Below are positions 1 to 8,100 of a stretch of DNA of 64,000 bases, one piece after another. The translations under genes and the position numbers were made by a program. Below the pieces are notes generated by a model. It did no database searches. It was not told the origin of the DNA and saw only the letters and a program-made list of their open reading frames with translations. The stretch is from CAVSNH01 sp963729275 (GTDB lineage: Bacteria > Actinomycetota > Acidimicrobiia > Acidimicrobiales > RAAP-2): the NCBI GenBank assembly GCA_963729275.1, contig CAVSNH010000005.1, forward strand, positions 1-64,000, written 5' to 3'. How positions within the stretch are numbered: position 1 is the first letter of the stretch; the number at the start of each line of letters is the position of its first letter.

Positions 1-1269
1 CCCGAGCGTGTCGGCCAGCAGCTCCGAGGACTCCATGAGGTCGAGGGCCTCCTTCAGGCTGCCCGGGAGGGGCTGGATGCCGGCATTGGCCAGCTCGGCG
101 GGGCTGAGGTCGAAGAGGTTGGCGTCGGCCTCGGGGGGGAGCGGATCACCCTTCTCGATCCCCCGAAGCCCGGCGGCCAGCATGACGGCGAAGGCCAGGT
201 AGGGATTGCAGGCGCTGTCCGGGGCGCGGTACTCGATCCGAGTGGACTCGGGCTTGCCCGGCTTGACCACCGGTACGCGCAGGAGGGCGGAGCGGTTGTT
301 GTGGGCCCACGACACGTGAACCGGAGCCTCGTAGCCCGACACCAGCCGCTTGTAGGAGTTGACCCACTGGTTGGTCACGGCCGTGATCTCACCGGCGTGC
401 TTGAGGAGCCCGGCCATGAACGCCTCGGCCACCTCGGACAGCCCGCCCGGTCGTCCCGTGTCCACGAAGGCGTTGGCGTCGTCACGGAAGAGCGACATGT
501 GGGTGTGCATGCCCGACCCCTGCACGCCGGCCAGGGGCTTGGGCATGAAGCTGGCGAACGCGCCTTGCTGGCGGGCCATCTCCTTCACCACCAGCCGCAC
601 GGTCATGACCGTGTCGGCCATGGTCAGGGCGTCGGTGTAGCGCAGGTCGATCTCGTGCTGGCTAGGGGCGTCCTCGTGCTGTGCGTGCTCGACGGGTATG
701 CCCATCTCCTCGAGGGTGAGCACCGTGCGCTGGCGGATGTCGCTCGCCCGGTCGGCCACCGTGAGCTCGAAGTAGGACCCGGTGTCGAGGGCGACGGGAG
801 TGTGCGTCGGGTCGCCATCGGCGAAGTAGAAGTACTCGATCTCGGGCGCGGCGTAGAAGGTGAAGCCGCGATCTCTGGCCCGGTCGAGGGCACGCTTCAA
901 GACGTGTCGGGGGTCGCCCTGGAACGGTGAGCCGTCGAGGTCGACGATGTCGCAGACCACGCGGGCCACCGACACCTCGGCGGGCTCGGCCGGCGGAGAC
1001 GCCGACGGCACCGGTCCATGCCCGTGCCAAGGCAGCAGCTGGAAGGTGTTGGCGTCGGGCCGGGCCAGCACATCGCTCTCCTGGACCCGGCTGAAGCCGT
1101 CGATGGCCGAGCCGTCGAAGGTCATCCCCTCGGACAGGGCGTTCTCGAGCTCGGCCGGGGTGATGCTGAACGTCTTGGGCGTGCCCAGGACGTCCGTGAA
1201 CCACAACTGGACGAAGCGGATCCCACGCTCCTCGACGGTCCGGAGCACGTATTCGGCCTGGCTCCTCAT
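1..1269 (-). CDS. glnA: Glutamine synthetase type I (GSI), C-terminus beyond the window
   Basis: This enzyme condenses glutamate and ammonia to glutamine with ATP. Translated from the ATG at 1269, 423 residues are visible. They include FDGSAIDGF near residue 53, the catalytic-domain stretch EIEYFYF, the metal and substrate motif GSGMHMHVS, NNRSALLRVP, and EYRAPDSACNPYLA. The left window edge removes the last residues. At the place where the regulated enzyme carries the adenylylated tyrosine (NLYDLP), this protein reads NLFDLS with Phe near residue 386, so GlnE-type adenylylation at that site is not possible; this fits a GSI-alpha-like form. A GGAGGG Shine-Dalgarno lies about 9 nt before the start. 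A type II glutamine synthetase lies directly upstream on the same strand, 130 bp away. Confidence 0.95.
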   Translation of the reverse strand, partial: MRSQAEYVLRTVEERGIRFVQLWFTDVLGTPKTFSITPAELENALSEGMTFDGSAIDGFSRVQESDVLARPDANTFQLLPWHGHGPVPSASPPAEPAEVSVARVVCDIVDLDGSPFQGDPRHVLKRALDRARDRGFTFYAAPEIEYFYFADGDPTHTPVALDTGSYFELTVADRASDIRQRTVLTLEEMGIPVEHAQHEDAPSQHEIDLRYTDALTMADTVMTVRLVVKEMARQQGAFASFMPKPLAGVQGSGMHTHMSLFRDDANAFVDTGRPGGLSEVAEAFMAGLLKHAGEITAVTNQWVNSYKRLVSGYEAPVHVSWAHNNRSALLRVPVVKPGKPESTRIEYRAPDSACNPYLAFAVMLAAGLRGIEKGDPLPPEADANLFDLSPAELANAGIQPLPGSLKEALDLMESSELLADTLG

Positions 1270-1399
1270 GAACTCGTCTCCCTCCAGGTGCAAGAACCGC
1301 CGAGCCGGGGCCCGGGCCGCGTTCGGTCTCATATTCTCGCAGGCCGGCAGAGAGTCCGTGTACGCCGGGGCCGGCCGAGGTTGAGGGAGAGCGCGGCGC

Positions 1400-2410
1400 T
1401 CAGTCGCCGGCCGCCGCTCCGCAGACCGTCTCGACGAGTACGGCCGTGACCTTGTAGGGATCCATGTTGGCGTTGGGCCGCCGGTCCTCGATCCATCCCC
1501 GCTTGTTCTTGGCCACGAGCCAGGGGATACGGACGGACGCGCCGCGGTCGGAGGTGCCGTAGGTGAAATTCGTATAGTGAGCCGTCTCGTGGGCGCCGGT
1601 GAGCCGGGTCTCTATGCCCACCCCGTAGACGGCGATGTGCTCGTCGACGCGCTTTCCGAGGGCCTCGCAGGCGGCGATGATGGCGTCCCACCCGCCCTCC
1701 TCGCGCATGGCCTTGGTCGAGAAGTTGGTGTGGGCGCCGGCTCCGTTCCAGTCACCGAGGATCGGCTTGGGCTCGAGCGTCGCCCACACACCGAAGTCCT
1801 CGGCGATGCGGAACAGCAGCCAGCGAGCGACCCAAAGGTGGTCGGAGAGCTCGAGGGGTGGCAGCACGCCCACCTGGAACTCCCACTGCCCCATCATGAC
1901 TTCGGCGTTGGTGCCCTCGATGGCGATGCCGGCATCGATGCAGGCGGCCGTGTGCAGCTCGACGATCTCCCGACCGGGCATCTTGTCGCCGCCCACCCCG
2001 CAGTAATAGGGCCCCTGAGGTGCGGGAAAGCCGCTGGCCGGCCAGCCCAGCGGACGCCCGTCCTTGAAGTAGGTGTACTCCTGCTCGATGCCGAAGAGCG
2101 GCTCCTGGTCGGCGTAGCGGTCGACCAGCTCCCGGAGGTGGACGCGGGTGTTGGTCGGGTGTGGGGTGAAGTCGGTGAGGAGCACCTCGCACATCACCAG
2201 CCGGTCGTTGGGCCCCCGCAGGGGGTCGGGGCAGTTGAACACGGGCTGGAGCACGCAGTCGGAGTCGTGCCCGAGGGCCTGGTTGGTGCTCGAGCCGTCG
2301 TAGCCCCAGATGCCCGGCTCCTCGCCGTCGGGGATCACCTTCGTCTTGGAGCGCAGCAAGGGGGACGGCTCGGTCCCGTCGATCCAGATGTACTCAGCTT
2401 GATACGGCAT
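1400..2410 (-). CDS. glnII: Glutamine synthetase type II (eukaryotic-like GSII)
   Basis: Second glutamine synthetase, 336 residues, the usual size for bacterial GSII, which is known from Streptomyces, Frankia and rhizobia. Visible family motifs are YIWIDG at the N-terminus, WGYDGSSTNQA near residue 36, FGIEQEYTYF, MMGQWEFQVG, GAGAHTNFST and the nucleotide-site stretch SDRGASVRIP. The start MPYQAEYIW follows a GAGAAGGAGCGCGC leader. It reads in the same direction as the GSI gene, so the two may be co-expressed. The divergent gene upstream encodes an NAD synthetase with its own glutaminase domain, which gives the local cluster a glutamine/ammonia theme. Confidence 0.95.
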   Translation of the reverse strand: MPYQAEYIWIDGTEPSPLLRSKTKVIPDGEEPGIWGYDGSSTNQALGHDSDCVLQPVFNCPDPLRGPNDRLVMCEVLLTDFTPHPTNTRVHLRELVDRYADQEPLFGIEQEYTYFKDGRPLGWPASGFPAPQGPYYCGVGGDKMPGREIVELHTAACIDAGIAIEGTNAEVMMGQWEFQVGVLPPLELSDHLWVARWLLFRIAEDFGVWATLEPKPILGDWNGAGAHTNFSTKAMREEGGWDAIIAACEALGKRVDEHIAVYGVGIETRLTGAHETAHYTNFTYGTSDRGASVRIPWLVAKNKRGWIEDRRPNANMDPYKVTAVLVETVCGAAAGD

Positions 2411-2758
2411 GCGCGCTCCTTCTCATCGTCGACGCGCCGAGTGGGCGGGTCGATTCGTGCCGAACGTCGTTCCGGCCGCCCGGCGGTCCGGCCGCGGGAA
2501 GTCGGAATCAGCCCCTCTGGCGAACGGCAACGTACCACCGCGCACCGGAGGGGCCGCCGGGCCGTCGGCCCCGTTAACCGGCAACAACGACGGCGTCGTG
2601 GCGACGGTCGGCACTTCGATCCCCCAACTGTCGCAGCTACCCGTTGCCCGGCCGTTTCCCACGTGTGAACACTCGATGAACCGTCGCCGCTCCCCAGAGC
2701 GGGACATGCCTGTGGGCCTGCAGAATCCCAGGCCAGCTGCGTCGGTACACTCGAATCC
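2411..2758. other. Divergent intergenic region glnII / nadE
   Basis: This 348-bp gap separates the minus-strand glutamine synthetases from nadE. It should hold the promoters of both. The only element I can point to is a -10-like hexamer next to nadE. No convincing ORF, RNA gene or complete GlnR-type box is visible. Confidence 0.5.
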
Positions 2759-2759
2759 A
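2746..2759 (+). promoter_or_regulatory. Candidate -10 for a leaderless nadE transcript
   Basis: TACACT at 2746-2751 ends 7 nt before the nadE ATG, which would put transcription start at or next to the A of the start codon. No clear -35 hexamer is visible at the right distance, and no Shine-Dalgarno lies between. Confidence 0.45.
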
Positions 2760-4702
2760 TGGCGCACGTCCGGGTGGCCGCCTGCCAGGTCAACACGGTG
2801 GTCGGCGATCTCGACGGCAACGCCGCCTGCATCCTCGATGCGTTGGCCACCGCCGAGCGCGGGGGTGCCGATCTGGCCGTCTTCCCGGAGCTGGCGGTGA
2901 CCGGCTATCCGCCCGAGGACCTCCTCGAGCGCCCGGCGTTCGTGGTCGACAATCAGCGCACCTTCGCCCGGATCGCGGCGGCGACGGGTGACTGTGCCGC
3001 GGTCGTCGGTTTCGTCGGCACCGACGGGTCCGGTCGTCTCACCAACTCGGCTGCGTTGTGCGCAGGCGGCGTCGTCGTCGCCGAGTACGCCAAGCGTCTG
3101 CTGCCGAACTACGGCGTCTTCGACGAGCAGCGCTGGTTTGCGCCCGGTAACGGGCCGGCCCCTCGGTTCCTCGTCGCCGGAGTGGCCCTCGGCGTGACCA
3201 TCTGCGAGGACATGTGGTTCGGGCAGGGTCCGATGTGCGAACAGGCCGCCGCCGGTGCCCGGATCCTCGTGAACCTCAACGCCTCCCCGTACTCACGCGG
3301 CCGCCGCCTCGAACGGCTCTCCGTGCTGAGCGAGCGGGTGGCCGAGACCGGCTGCGCCATCGTCTACGTGAACCAAGTGGGCGGACAGGACGAGCTGGTC
3401 TTCGACGGCGCCTCGATGGTCATCGGTCGTGACGGCGCGCTCCTCGCCGAGGCACCCCAGTTCGAAGAGGTCGTGCTCTTCTGTGACCTCGACGTCGAGG
3501 ACGACGTCGAGACCGACACGGCGCCCGGCGCGGCCGGCGACGAAGGACCGCTCCACGTGGTCAGCCGGACGTCGCGATCGCTCCTTGCCGACGCCCGGCC
3601 GGCGGGCGAGGTGGTTGCAGCCGCGGCCTCGACTGCGAGGTTGAAGGTCGCAAGCGGGCTCGCCCAGCCGCTGTCCGACTGTGCCGAGGTGTACGGCGCG
3701 TTGGTGCTCGGGACGCGCGACTACCTCCGGAAGAACGGGTTCTCCGACGCGGTGCTGGGACTGTCGGGCGGCATCGACTCCTCGCTGGTCGCCACCGTGG
3801 CCGTCGACGCAATTGGACCCGAGCACGTCCACGGAGTGACCATGCCCTCGAGGTACTCGAGCGAGGGGTCGATCGCCGATGCGATGATGCTCGGCGCCAA
3901 TCTGGGGATCGAGGTCACCACCGTCCCCATCGAGCCCGTCCACCGCGCCGTGGCGGTGAACCTCTCGCCGCTGCTGGGGGCGGAGCCCACCGGACTTACC
4001 GACGAGAACCTCCAATCGCGTATCCGCGGCGTGCTTCTCATGGCCCTCTCCAACGCGCGGGGCTGGATCGTGCTCACCACCGGCAACAAGAGCGAGATGG
4101 CCACGGGCTACTCCACCCTCTACGGGGACTCGGCCGGCGGCTTCGCGGTCATCAAGGACGTGCCCAAGACGCTCGTCTACGAGCTCTGCCGCTTCCGGAA
4201 CGAGCGTGCGGGCACGGCTCTCATCCCGGACGCCGTCCTGCTCAAGGCCCCTTCCGCCGAGCTGCGACCCGATCAGCGCGACGAGGACTCCCTCCCGCCC
4301 TATGCCGAGCTCGACCCCATCGTGGCCGGCTACGTCGAAGGCGACCGGTCGGCCGCCGAGCTTGTGGCCGAGGGCTTCGACCAGACCACCGTGGCCCGGG
4401 TCATCGGGCTCGTGGACCAGGCCGAGTACAAGCGGCGGCAGATGCCGCCGGGCGTACGGATCAGCGCCAAGGCCTTCGGCAAGGACCGGCGCATGCCCAT
4501 CACCAACCATTACCGGGGCCTGAACGCCCGGCCGCCGGACTCGACGGCTTCGCCGGAGGATTCGAAGGACGGGTCGCAGGAGTCGGCCGTGCGCATGGCC
4601 GACAGCAAGGGCCTCGACCATCACCCGGTGGGCGCCATCGGCGCGAAAGGGGTCAAGGCGGCGACTTCCGCCGACGACGGCGGGGCATCGGCCGTTGTCT
4701 GA
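2759..4702 (+). CDS. nadE: Glutamine-dependent NAD+ synthetase
   Basis: This enzyme amidates nicotinate adenine dinucleotide to NAD+, the last step of NAD synthesis. The N-terminal nitrilase-type glutaminase domain (about residues 4-270) shows the Glu-Lys-Cys triad context: PELAVTGYPPED, YAKRLLPNYGVFDE and GVTICEDMWF. The C-terminal ATP-pyrophosphatase domain (about 310-570) carries the P-loop LSGGIDSSL and TGNKSEMATGY. The protein has 647 residues; roughly the last 55 form a low-complexity tail without family similarity. The start ATG fits a leaderless promoter. nadB and nadC, which make the precursor, lie 35 kb downstream in the same window. Confidence 0.95.
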   Translation: MAHVRVAACQVNTVVGDLDGNAACILDALATAERGGADLAVFPELAVTGYPPEDLLERPAFVVDNQRTFARIAAATGDCAAVVGFVGTDGSGRLTNSAALCAGGVVVAEYAKRLLPNYGVFDEQRWFAPGNGPAPRFLVAGVALGVTICEDMWFGQGPMCEQAAAGARILVNLNASPYSRGRRLERLSVLSERVAETGCAIVYVNQVGGQDELVFDGASMVIGRDGALLAEAPQFEEVVLFCDLDVEDDVETDTAPGAAGDEGPLHVVSRTSRSLLADARPAGEVVAAAASTARLKVASGLAQPLSDCAEVYGALVLGTRDYLRKNGFSDAVLGLSGGIDSSLVATVAVDAIGPEHVHGVTMPSRYSSEGSIADAMMLGANLGIEVTTVPIEPVHRAVAVNLSPLLGAEPTGLTDENLQSRIRGVLLMALSNARGWIVLTTGNKSEMATGYSTLYGDSAGGFAVIKDVPKTLVYELCRFRNERAGTALIPDAVLLKAPSAELRPDQRDEDSLPPYAELDPIVAGYVEGDRSAAELVAEGFDQTTVARVIGLVDQAEYKRRQMPPGVRISAKAFGKDRRMPITNHYRGLNARPPDSTASPEDSKDGSQESAVRMADSKGLDHHPVGAIGAKGVKAATSADDGGASAVV

Positions 4703-4949
4703 GCGCACGGAGGTCTTCGAGTCGCCGAGCAGCGAGCCCGGGCAGCCGGCGGAATCCGGGCAGCTGTCCGAGACACGGGTACTGCCGTCGGTCGACGCGC
4801 CACCAGTCGACGACGCGGCGGCCGACACCGTGGCCGTCGACGTGGGGCCGGACGCCACCGGCGTCGACACGGTGATGGTTGTCACGCGGCCGGCTGACAG
4901 TTCGCCGGGCGACTCCGCCGCCGCCGACACCATCGCTGTGCACGACCAT
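4695..4949 (+). pseudogene. Displaced N-terminal coding segment of the following ferritin-like gene
   Basis: From a TTG overlapping the nadE stop, the +3 frame stays open with an acidic, disordered-looking composition (for example VFESPSSEPGQPAE) and ends in the peptide AADTIAV. Exactly that peptide is repeated in the +1 frame immediately downstream. The first repeat unit is 31 nt long and the second is 30 nt, so one extra base separates this segment from the downstream frame. It reads as the original N-terminus of the next gene, cut off by a +1 change that may be a sequencing error, a mutation or a phase-variable slip. Confidence 0.5.
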
Positions 4950-5010
4950 GGCCGCCGACACCATCGCTGTGCAGACCATGGCCGCCGACACCATGGCCGT
5001 CGACACCAGC
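4920..5010 (+). repeat. Imperfect 30-nt tandem repeat (AADTxAV units)
   Basis: Three tandem copies of a unit starting GCCGCCGACACCAT lie at 4920, 4951 and 4981. The first is 31 nt, the second 30 nt and the third is degenerate. The one-base length difference moves the reading frame. Confidence 0.8.
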
Positions 5011-5745
5011 TCGGTGGAGGCGGAGCCCGAGGTTCGGGAATCGATGCCGAGCGGCGTGAGAGAGCCGGGGTCACCAGCGGCTCCCTCCGCGCCACTGCCA
5101 TTTCCCCTCGGCGTGACCGCTGCCTTGGTCGGCGAGTATCGCTGGATCGAGCACGCCCTCTACGCGCTGTTGGGTCGGTGGGTGAGGGACGCACCTCTGG
5201 CCGCGGTGAAGGTGCACCTCGACGCGCAGAGCATGCGACATGCGTGGCACGCCGAGTTGTGGGCCGATCGGCTCCCTGTCCTGTCGCGCAACAACAACGA
5301 TCGTCTGACGGTTCCCTCACCGCCCACCGCCGCGCTCTTCCGGATGCTCGGCGCATCCATACCGCGCACCGTCGCCATCGTCGGCGACGCGAGCCTCGCG
5401 GCTCCGGGGGACCCGAGTGAAACAGCGCCGGAGCTTCCCGGAACGCTCCCGCGTCTGGCCGGCCTCTACCGGGTGGTGTTGCCTCGTCTCGTGGTCAGCT
5501 ACGAGCGCCACTTGGCGGCCACCGCCCTGCCCACCGACGGTCCGATCGTTCGGGCGCTGCGGTTGGTCCTCAACGACGAGATCGAGGACTGGCGCGCCGG
5601 TGAGCAATTGATCGAGCGCCTCGTGACTCGTCCCCACGATGTCGCCGCAGTGGTGGACTATCAGCTCCGCCTCGAATCGGCCCTCGTCGGGGCCGGCGGC
5701 CGCTCCGGGCTCGTCCGGATCCCCGACTCGGTGCCCCGAGGCTGA
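4948..5745 (+). CDS. Ferritin-like helical protein of unknown function
   Basis: I do not recognise a named family with confidence. The first 45 residues from the ATG at 4948 are repeat-derived and disordered. The rest is a helical bundle with spaced Glu/His pairs (GEYRWIEHAL, MRHAWHAELW, VSYERHLAA, DEIEDWRAGE), the pattern expected of ferritin-like diiron-carboxylate or diiron-derived folds. The start is uncertain: ATGs at 4948, 4978 and 4993 are in frame, and the true N-terminus may be the frameshifted segment that begins next to nadE. The gene lies between nadE and a sigma factor gene on the same strand. Confidence 0.7.
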   Translation: MAADTIAVQTMAADTMAVDTSSVEAEPEVRESMPSGVREPGSPAAPSAPLPFPLGVTAALVGEYRWIEHALYALLGRWVRDAPLAAVKVHLDAQSMRHAWHAELWADRLPVLSRNNNDRLTVPSPPTAALFRMLGASIPRTVAIVGDASLAAPGDPSETAPELPGTLPRLAGLYRVVLPRLVVSYERHLAATALPTDGPIVRALRLVLNDEIEDWRAGEQLIERLVTRPHDVAAVVDYQLRLESALVGAGGRSGLVRIPDSVPRG

Positions 5746-5931
5746 CCGCTTACCCATCGCGACCTGCTCCGTCGCCGCGAACGGTCGTTCGAAGGGCTTG
5801 ACGCGTCCGGTAAGATTCGGAGGCAGCAAGTCGTTGCCCGAGAACGCCAGACCGAGTTGCGCGAAATCGCGTTCCGGTGGCGCCGCTCGCGGACATCCTC
5901 CCCAAGTCCCTGGGGTGTAGCGAAGGAACCG

Positions 5932-6876
5932 GTGAAGTTGGCCAAGGAGCGCCTCGAACGAGACGACGAGGATCTTGTTCGTCTCTATTTGACGGACATC
6001 GGGCAGTACCCGCTCCTGACCAAGGATGACGAGGTCCGCTTGGCCCAGGCCATCGAAGCTGGGCGGGAAGCGGACAGCCAGTTGGCTGCCGCCCCGAAGG
6101 GCCTCACCCCGGCCAAACGGCGCGAGCTGCGACGCACGGTCCTCCAGGGCGAGTCGGCCCAGCAGACCTTCGTGCAGTCGAACCTCCGACTGGTGGTGTC
6201 GATCGCCAAGAAGTACCAGGCGTCTGGCCTGCCCCTGCTCGACCTCATCCAAGAAGGCAACCTCGGGCTGATGCACGCCGTCGAGAAGTTCGACTGGCGC
6301 AAGGGCTTCAAATTCTCGACCTACGCCACCTGGTGGATCCGCCAAGCCATCACCCGCGGCATCGCCAACACCGGACGGACCATCCGTCTGCCCGTCCACG
6401 CCGGGGACACGCTGGCGCGCGTGCAGAAGGCCCAGGCCCGGCTAGAGCTCAAGTACGGCCGGCCGGCCACCTTGGCCGAGCTGGGTGCCGAGGTCGAGAT
6501 GCCCGAGGACAAGCTGGTCGAGGCACTTCGTTTCCGGGCCGAGCCCCTTTCGCTGTCCGAGCCGCTACGGGAGGACGGCGACGCCGAGCTCGGCGACGTG
6601 GTCGAGGACCGTTCGGCCGAGTCCCCCTTCGAGGTGGCCGCCGTCTCGCTTCTGCCCGAGGAGATCGGACGCCTGCTCTCGCCGCTCGACGAGCGGGAGC
6701 GGGAGATACTCCGGCTCCGGTTTGGCCTCGACCGGGGCGAGCCACGGACCCTCGAGGAGGTGGGGGAGCACTTCAACCTCACCCGGGAGCGCATCCGCCA
6801 GATCGAGGCACGGGCCATGTCGAAGCTCCGGCACCCCTCGTCCGACACGGGCGCCCGCGACCTGCTGACCGTCTGA
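5932..6876 (+). CDS. RNA polymerase sigma-70 factor, principal-like (group 1/2)
   Basis: It directs RNA polymerase to promoters. The 314-residue protein holds a short region 1.2 (LVRLYLTDIGQYPLLT), region 2 with SNLRLVVSIAKKY and DLIQEGNLGLMHAVEKFDW, the -10 recognition helix KFSTYATWWIRQAI, region 3, and region 4 ending in LTRERIRQIEARAMSKLRHP. There is no long acidic N-terminal region, so it looks more like a SigB/HrdA-type relative than the main RpoD. GTG at 5932 is preferred because GAAGGA precedes it by 5 nt; a longer in-frame start exists at 5857 but adds unrelated sequence. Confidence 0.93.
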   Translation: MKLAKERLERDDEDLVRLYLTDIGQYPLLTKDDEVRLAQAIEAGREADSQLAAAPKGLTPAKRRELRRTVLQGESAQQTFVQSNLRLVVSIAKKYQASGLPLLDLIQEGNLGLMHAVEKFDWRKGFKFSTYATWWIRQAITRGIANTGRTIRLPVHAGDTLARVQKAQARLELKYGRPATLAELGAEVEMPEDKLVEALRFRAEPLSLSEPLREDGDAELGDVVEDRSAESPFEVAAVSLLPEEIGRLLSPLDEREREILRLRFGLDRGEPRTLEEVGEHFNLTRERIRQIEARAMSKLRHPSSDTGARDLLTV

Positions 6877-6922
6877 CCTCCCACTCCCGCGACCAGGCGG
6901 CAGAACGGATACCATCGAGGCC

Positions 6923-6997
6923 ATGAAGAAGCTGCTCATCCTCGCCATCCTGGTTGCTCTCGGGGTTGTCGCCGCCCGGCGGCTGCGGGCCACCTGA
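6923..6997 (+). CDS. 24-residue single-pass membrane microprotein
   Basis: The reading frame MKKLLILAILVALGVV followed by AARRLRAT is one hydrophobic helix capped by basic residues at both ends. It begins 46 nt after the sigma factor stop. Very short MKKLL-type membrane proteins, including the DLW-39 type, are widespread in actinobacteria, though this one lacks the DLW motif. A weak GAGG sequence precedes the ATG at close spacing. Function is unknown. Codon use and the typical N-terminus argue that it is real; the short length keeps confidence moderate. Confidence 0.55.
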   Translation: MKKLLILAILVALGVVAARRLRAT

Positions 6998-7309
6998 GCC
7001 GGGGCGCCCTCGGCGCCTCTCGCCGGAGACCACCTGGGGGCACCGCAGAGTGGCGTGCGCCCATCGCCGGTGACCGAAGCAGCGGTAGTCGCCTCCCCGT
7101 TCCCGGGGTTTCCTTCCTCTTCTTCTCCCCTCATTCTCTTTCCTTATTATTTGTCCCGGGATTATTTGTCCCGGGCCATTACTTGTCCCGCGCCATTCAC
7201 TGGTGCCTTCCCGTGCCCGGCGGCTCTCAGTCGTCGTCCCCAAGGGACATGCGGGAAGCGACGGGCCTCCGTCGTCGCATCCCGGGCCCGGCAGAGTGAT
7301 TCGGTCCCG
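6998..7309. other. Convergent intergenic region with an AT-rich repeat patch
   Basis: This 312-bp gap lies between the microprotein and the 3' end of the HAD gene. It contains a pyrimidine-rich, relatively AT-rich stretch (7118-7200) with three 15-nt repeats, annotated separately. I see no gene in it. Confidence 0.6.
7146..7192 (+). repeat. Three 15-nt direct repeats ATTAyTTGTCCCGsG
   Basis: ATTATTTGTCCCGGG occurs twice back to back (7146-7160, 7161-7175), and a variant ATTACTTGTCCCGCG follows at 7178-7192. The AT-rich half of each unit stands out sharply from the GC-rich surroundings. Confidence 0.85.
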
Positions 7310-8098
7310 TCAGTTGGCCGGTCGGCGAGCCAGGCGCCAGGCCACCAGGGCACCGATGGAGGCGGCGGCCGTGACGCCGGCCGCCGTCGCCGTGAACGAG
7401 AGGCTCGGGACGCTGACCCGGTCGCGCAGGCGCACGGGCTTGGTGAACTGCATGACCTCCCAGCTCCGCTCGCGGGCCACCTTGGCCAGGACGCGGTCGG
7501 GGTTCACGACCACCGGGTGACCGACGGCCTCGAGCATGGGTAGGTCGGTGTAGGAGTCCGAATAGGCCCACGACTCCTCGAGGTCGAGCCCGACGGAGTC
7601 GGCTAGCTCGCGCATGGCCTCTGCTTTGAAGGGCCCGTAGGCGTAGAACTCCACCTCACCGGCGTAGCGGCCGTCCTCGTCGACCACGGCCCGGGTGGCG
7701 ATGCAGCCGTCGACCCCGAGGTGCTCGGCCAGCGGCTCGACGATCTCCTCCGGCGAGGCGGAGACCAGGTAGACCCGGTGCCCGGCCGAGCGGTGGGCCT
7801 CGATGAGGTCGAGGGCCTCGGCGTAGATGATGGGCTCGACGGTGTCCTCGAGCGCCTCGCGCACAATCTCCCGGATCTGCTCGCGGTCCCACCCCCGCGT
7901 GAGGGTCAACATGGACTCACGCACGCGGGCGAGCTTCTGCTCGCTTGCCCCGAGGTGCAGATAGATGATCTGTGAGACCAGTGCACGGGCGATGATCCGC
8001 CGGTTGACCAATCCGCCGCGGTAAAAGGGCAAGCCGAAGGCGGCGATCGACGCCTTGGCGATGACCGTCTTGTCGAGGTCGAAGAAGGCGGCCCGCAC
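7310..8098 (-). CDS. HAD-superfamily IB phosphatase with C-terminal membrane anchor
   Basis: Phosphoserine-phosphatase-like hydrolase of 262 residues. The nucleophile motif FFDLDKTV lies at residues 5-12, motif II is LVSASPEEIVEPLA, the motif III lysine is in YGPFKAEAM, and motif IV is SYTDLPMLEAVG. A hydrophobic Ala-rich helix near residues 232-255 could anchor it to the membrane. Relatives include SerB-like enzymes and phosphatases of lysophosphatidate or CDP-alcohol metabolism; the substrate cannot be told from sequence. The stop of the downstream TrkA gene lies 2 bp from its start region on the opposite side, so the HAD gene is the last of a minus-strand run with the two TrkA genes. Confidence 0.88.
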   Translation of the reverse strand: MRAAFFDLDKTVIAKASIAAFGLPFYRGGLVNRRIIARALVSQIIYLHLGASEQKLARVRESMLTLTRGWDREQIREIVREALEDTVEPIIYAEALDLIEAHRSAGHRVYLVSASPEEIVEPLAEHLGVDGCIATRAVVDEDGRYAGEVEFYAYGPFKAEAMRELADSVGLDLEESWAYSDSYTDLPMLEAVGHPVVVNPDRVLAKVARERSWEVMQFTKPVRLRDRVSVPSLSFTATAAGVTAAASIGALVAWRLARRPAN

Positions 8099-8100
8099 GA

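Noticed and set aside
2565..2600. GlnR-like sequence GTTAAC followed by CAACAAC upstream of glnII
   Set aside because: Only half of the expected GlnR box pattern is present and spacing is wrong.
3293..5356. Long open frame on the minus strand opposite nadE
   Set aside because: It is a by-product of GC-rich codon use in the real plus-strand genes; composition is Arg-rich and no motif is visible. The same applies to other long antisense frames, for example opposite the PAS-GGDEF gene, tilS-hpt and folK-panC.
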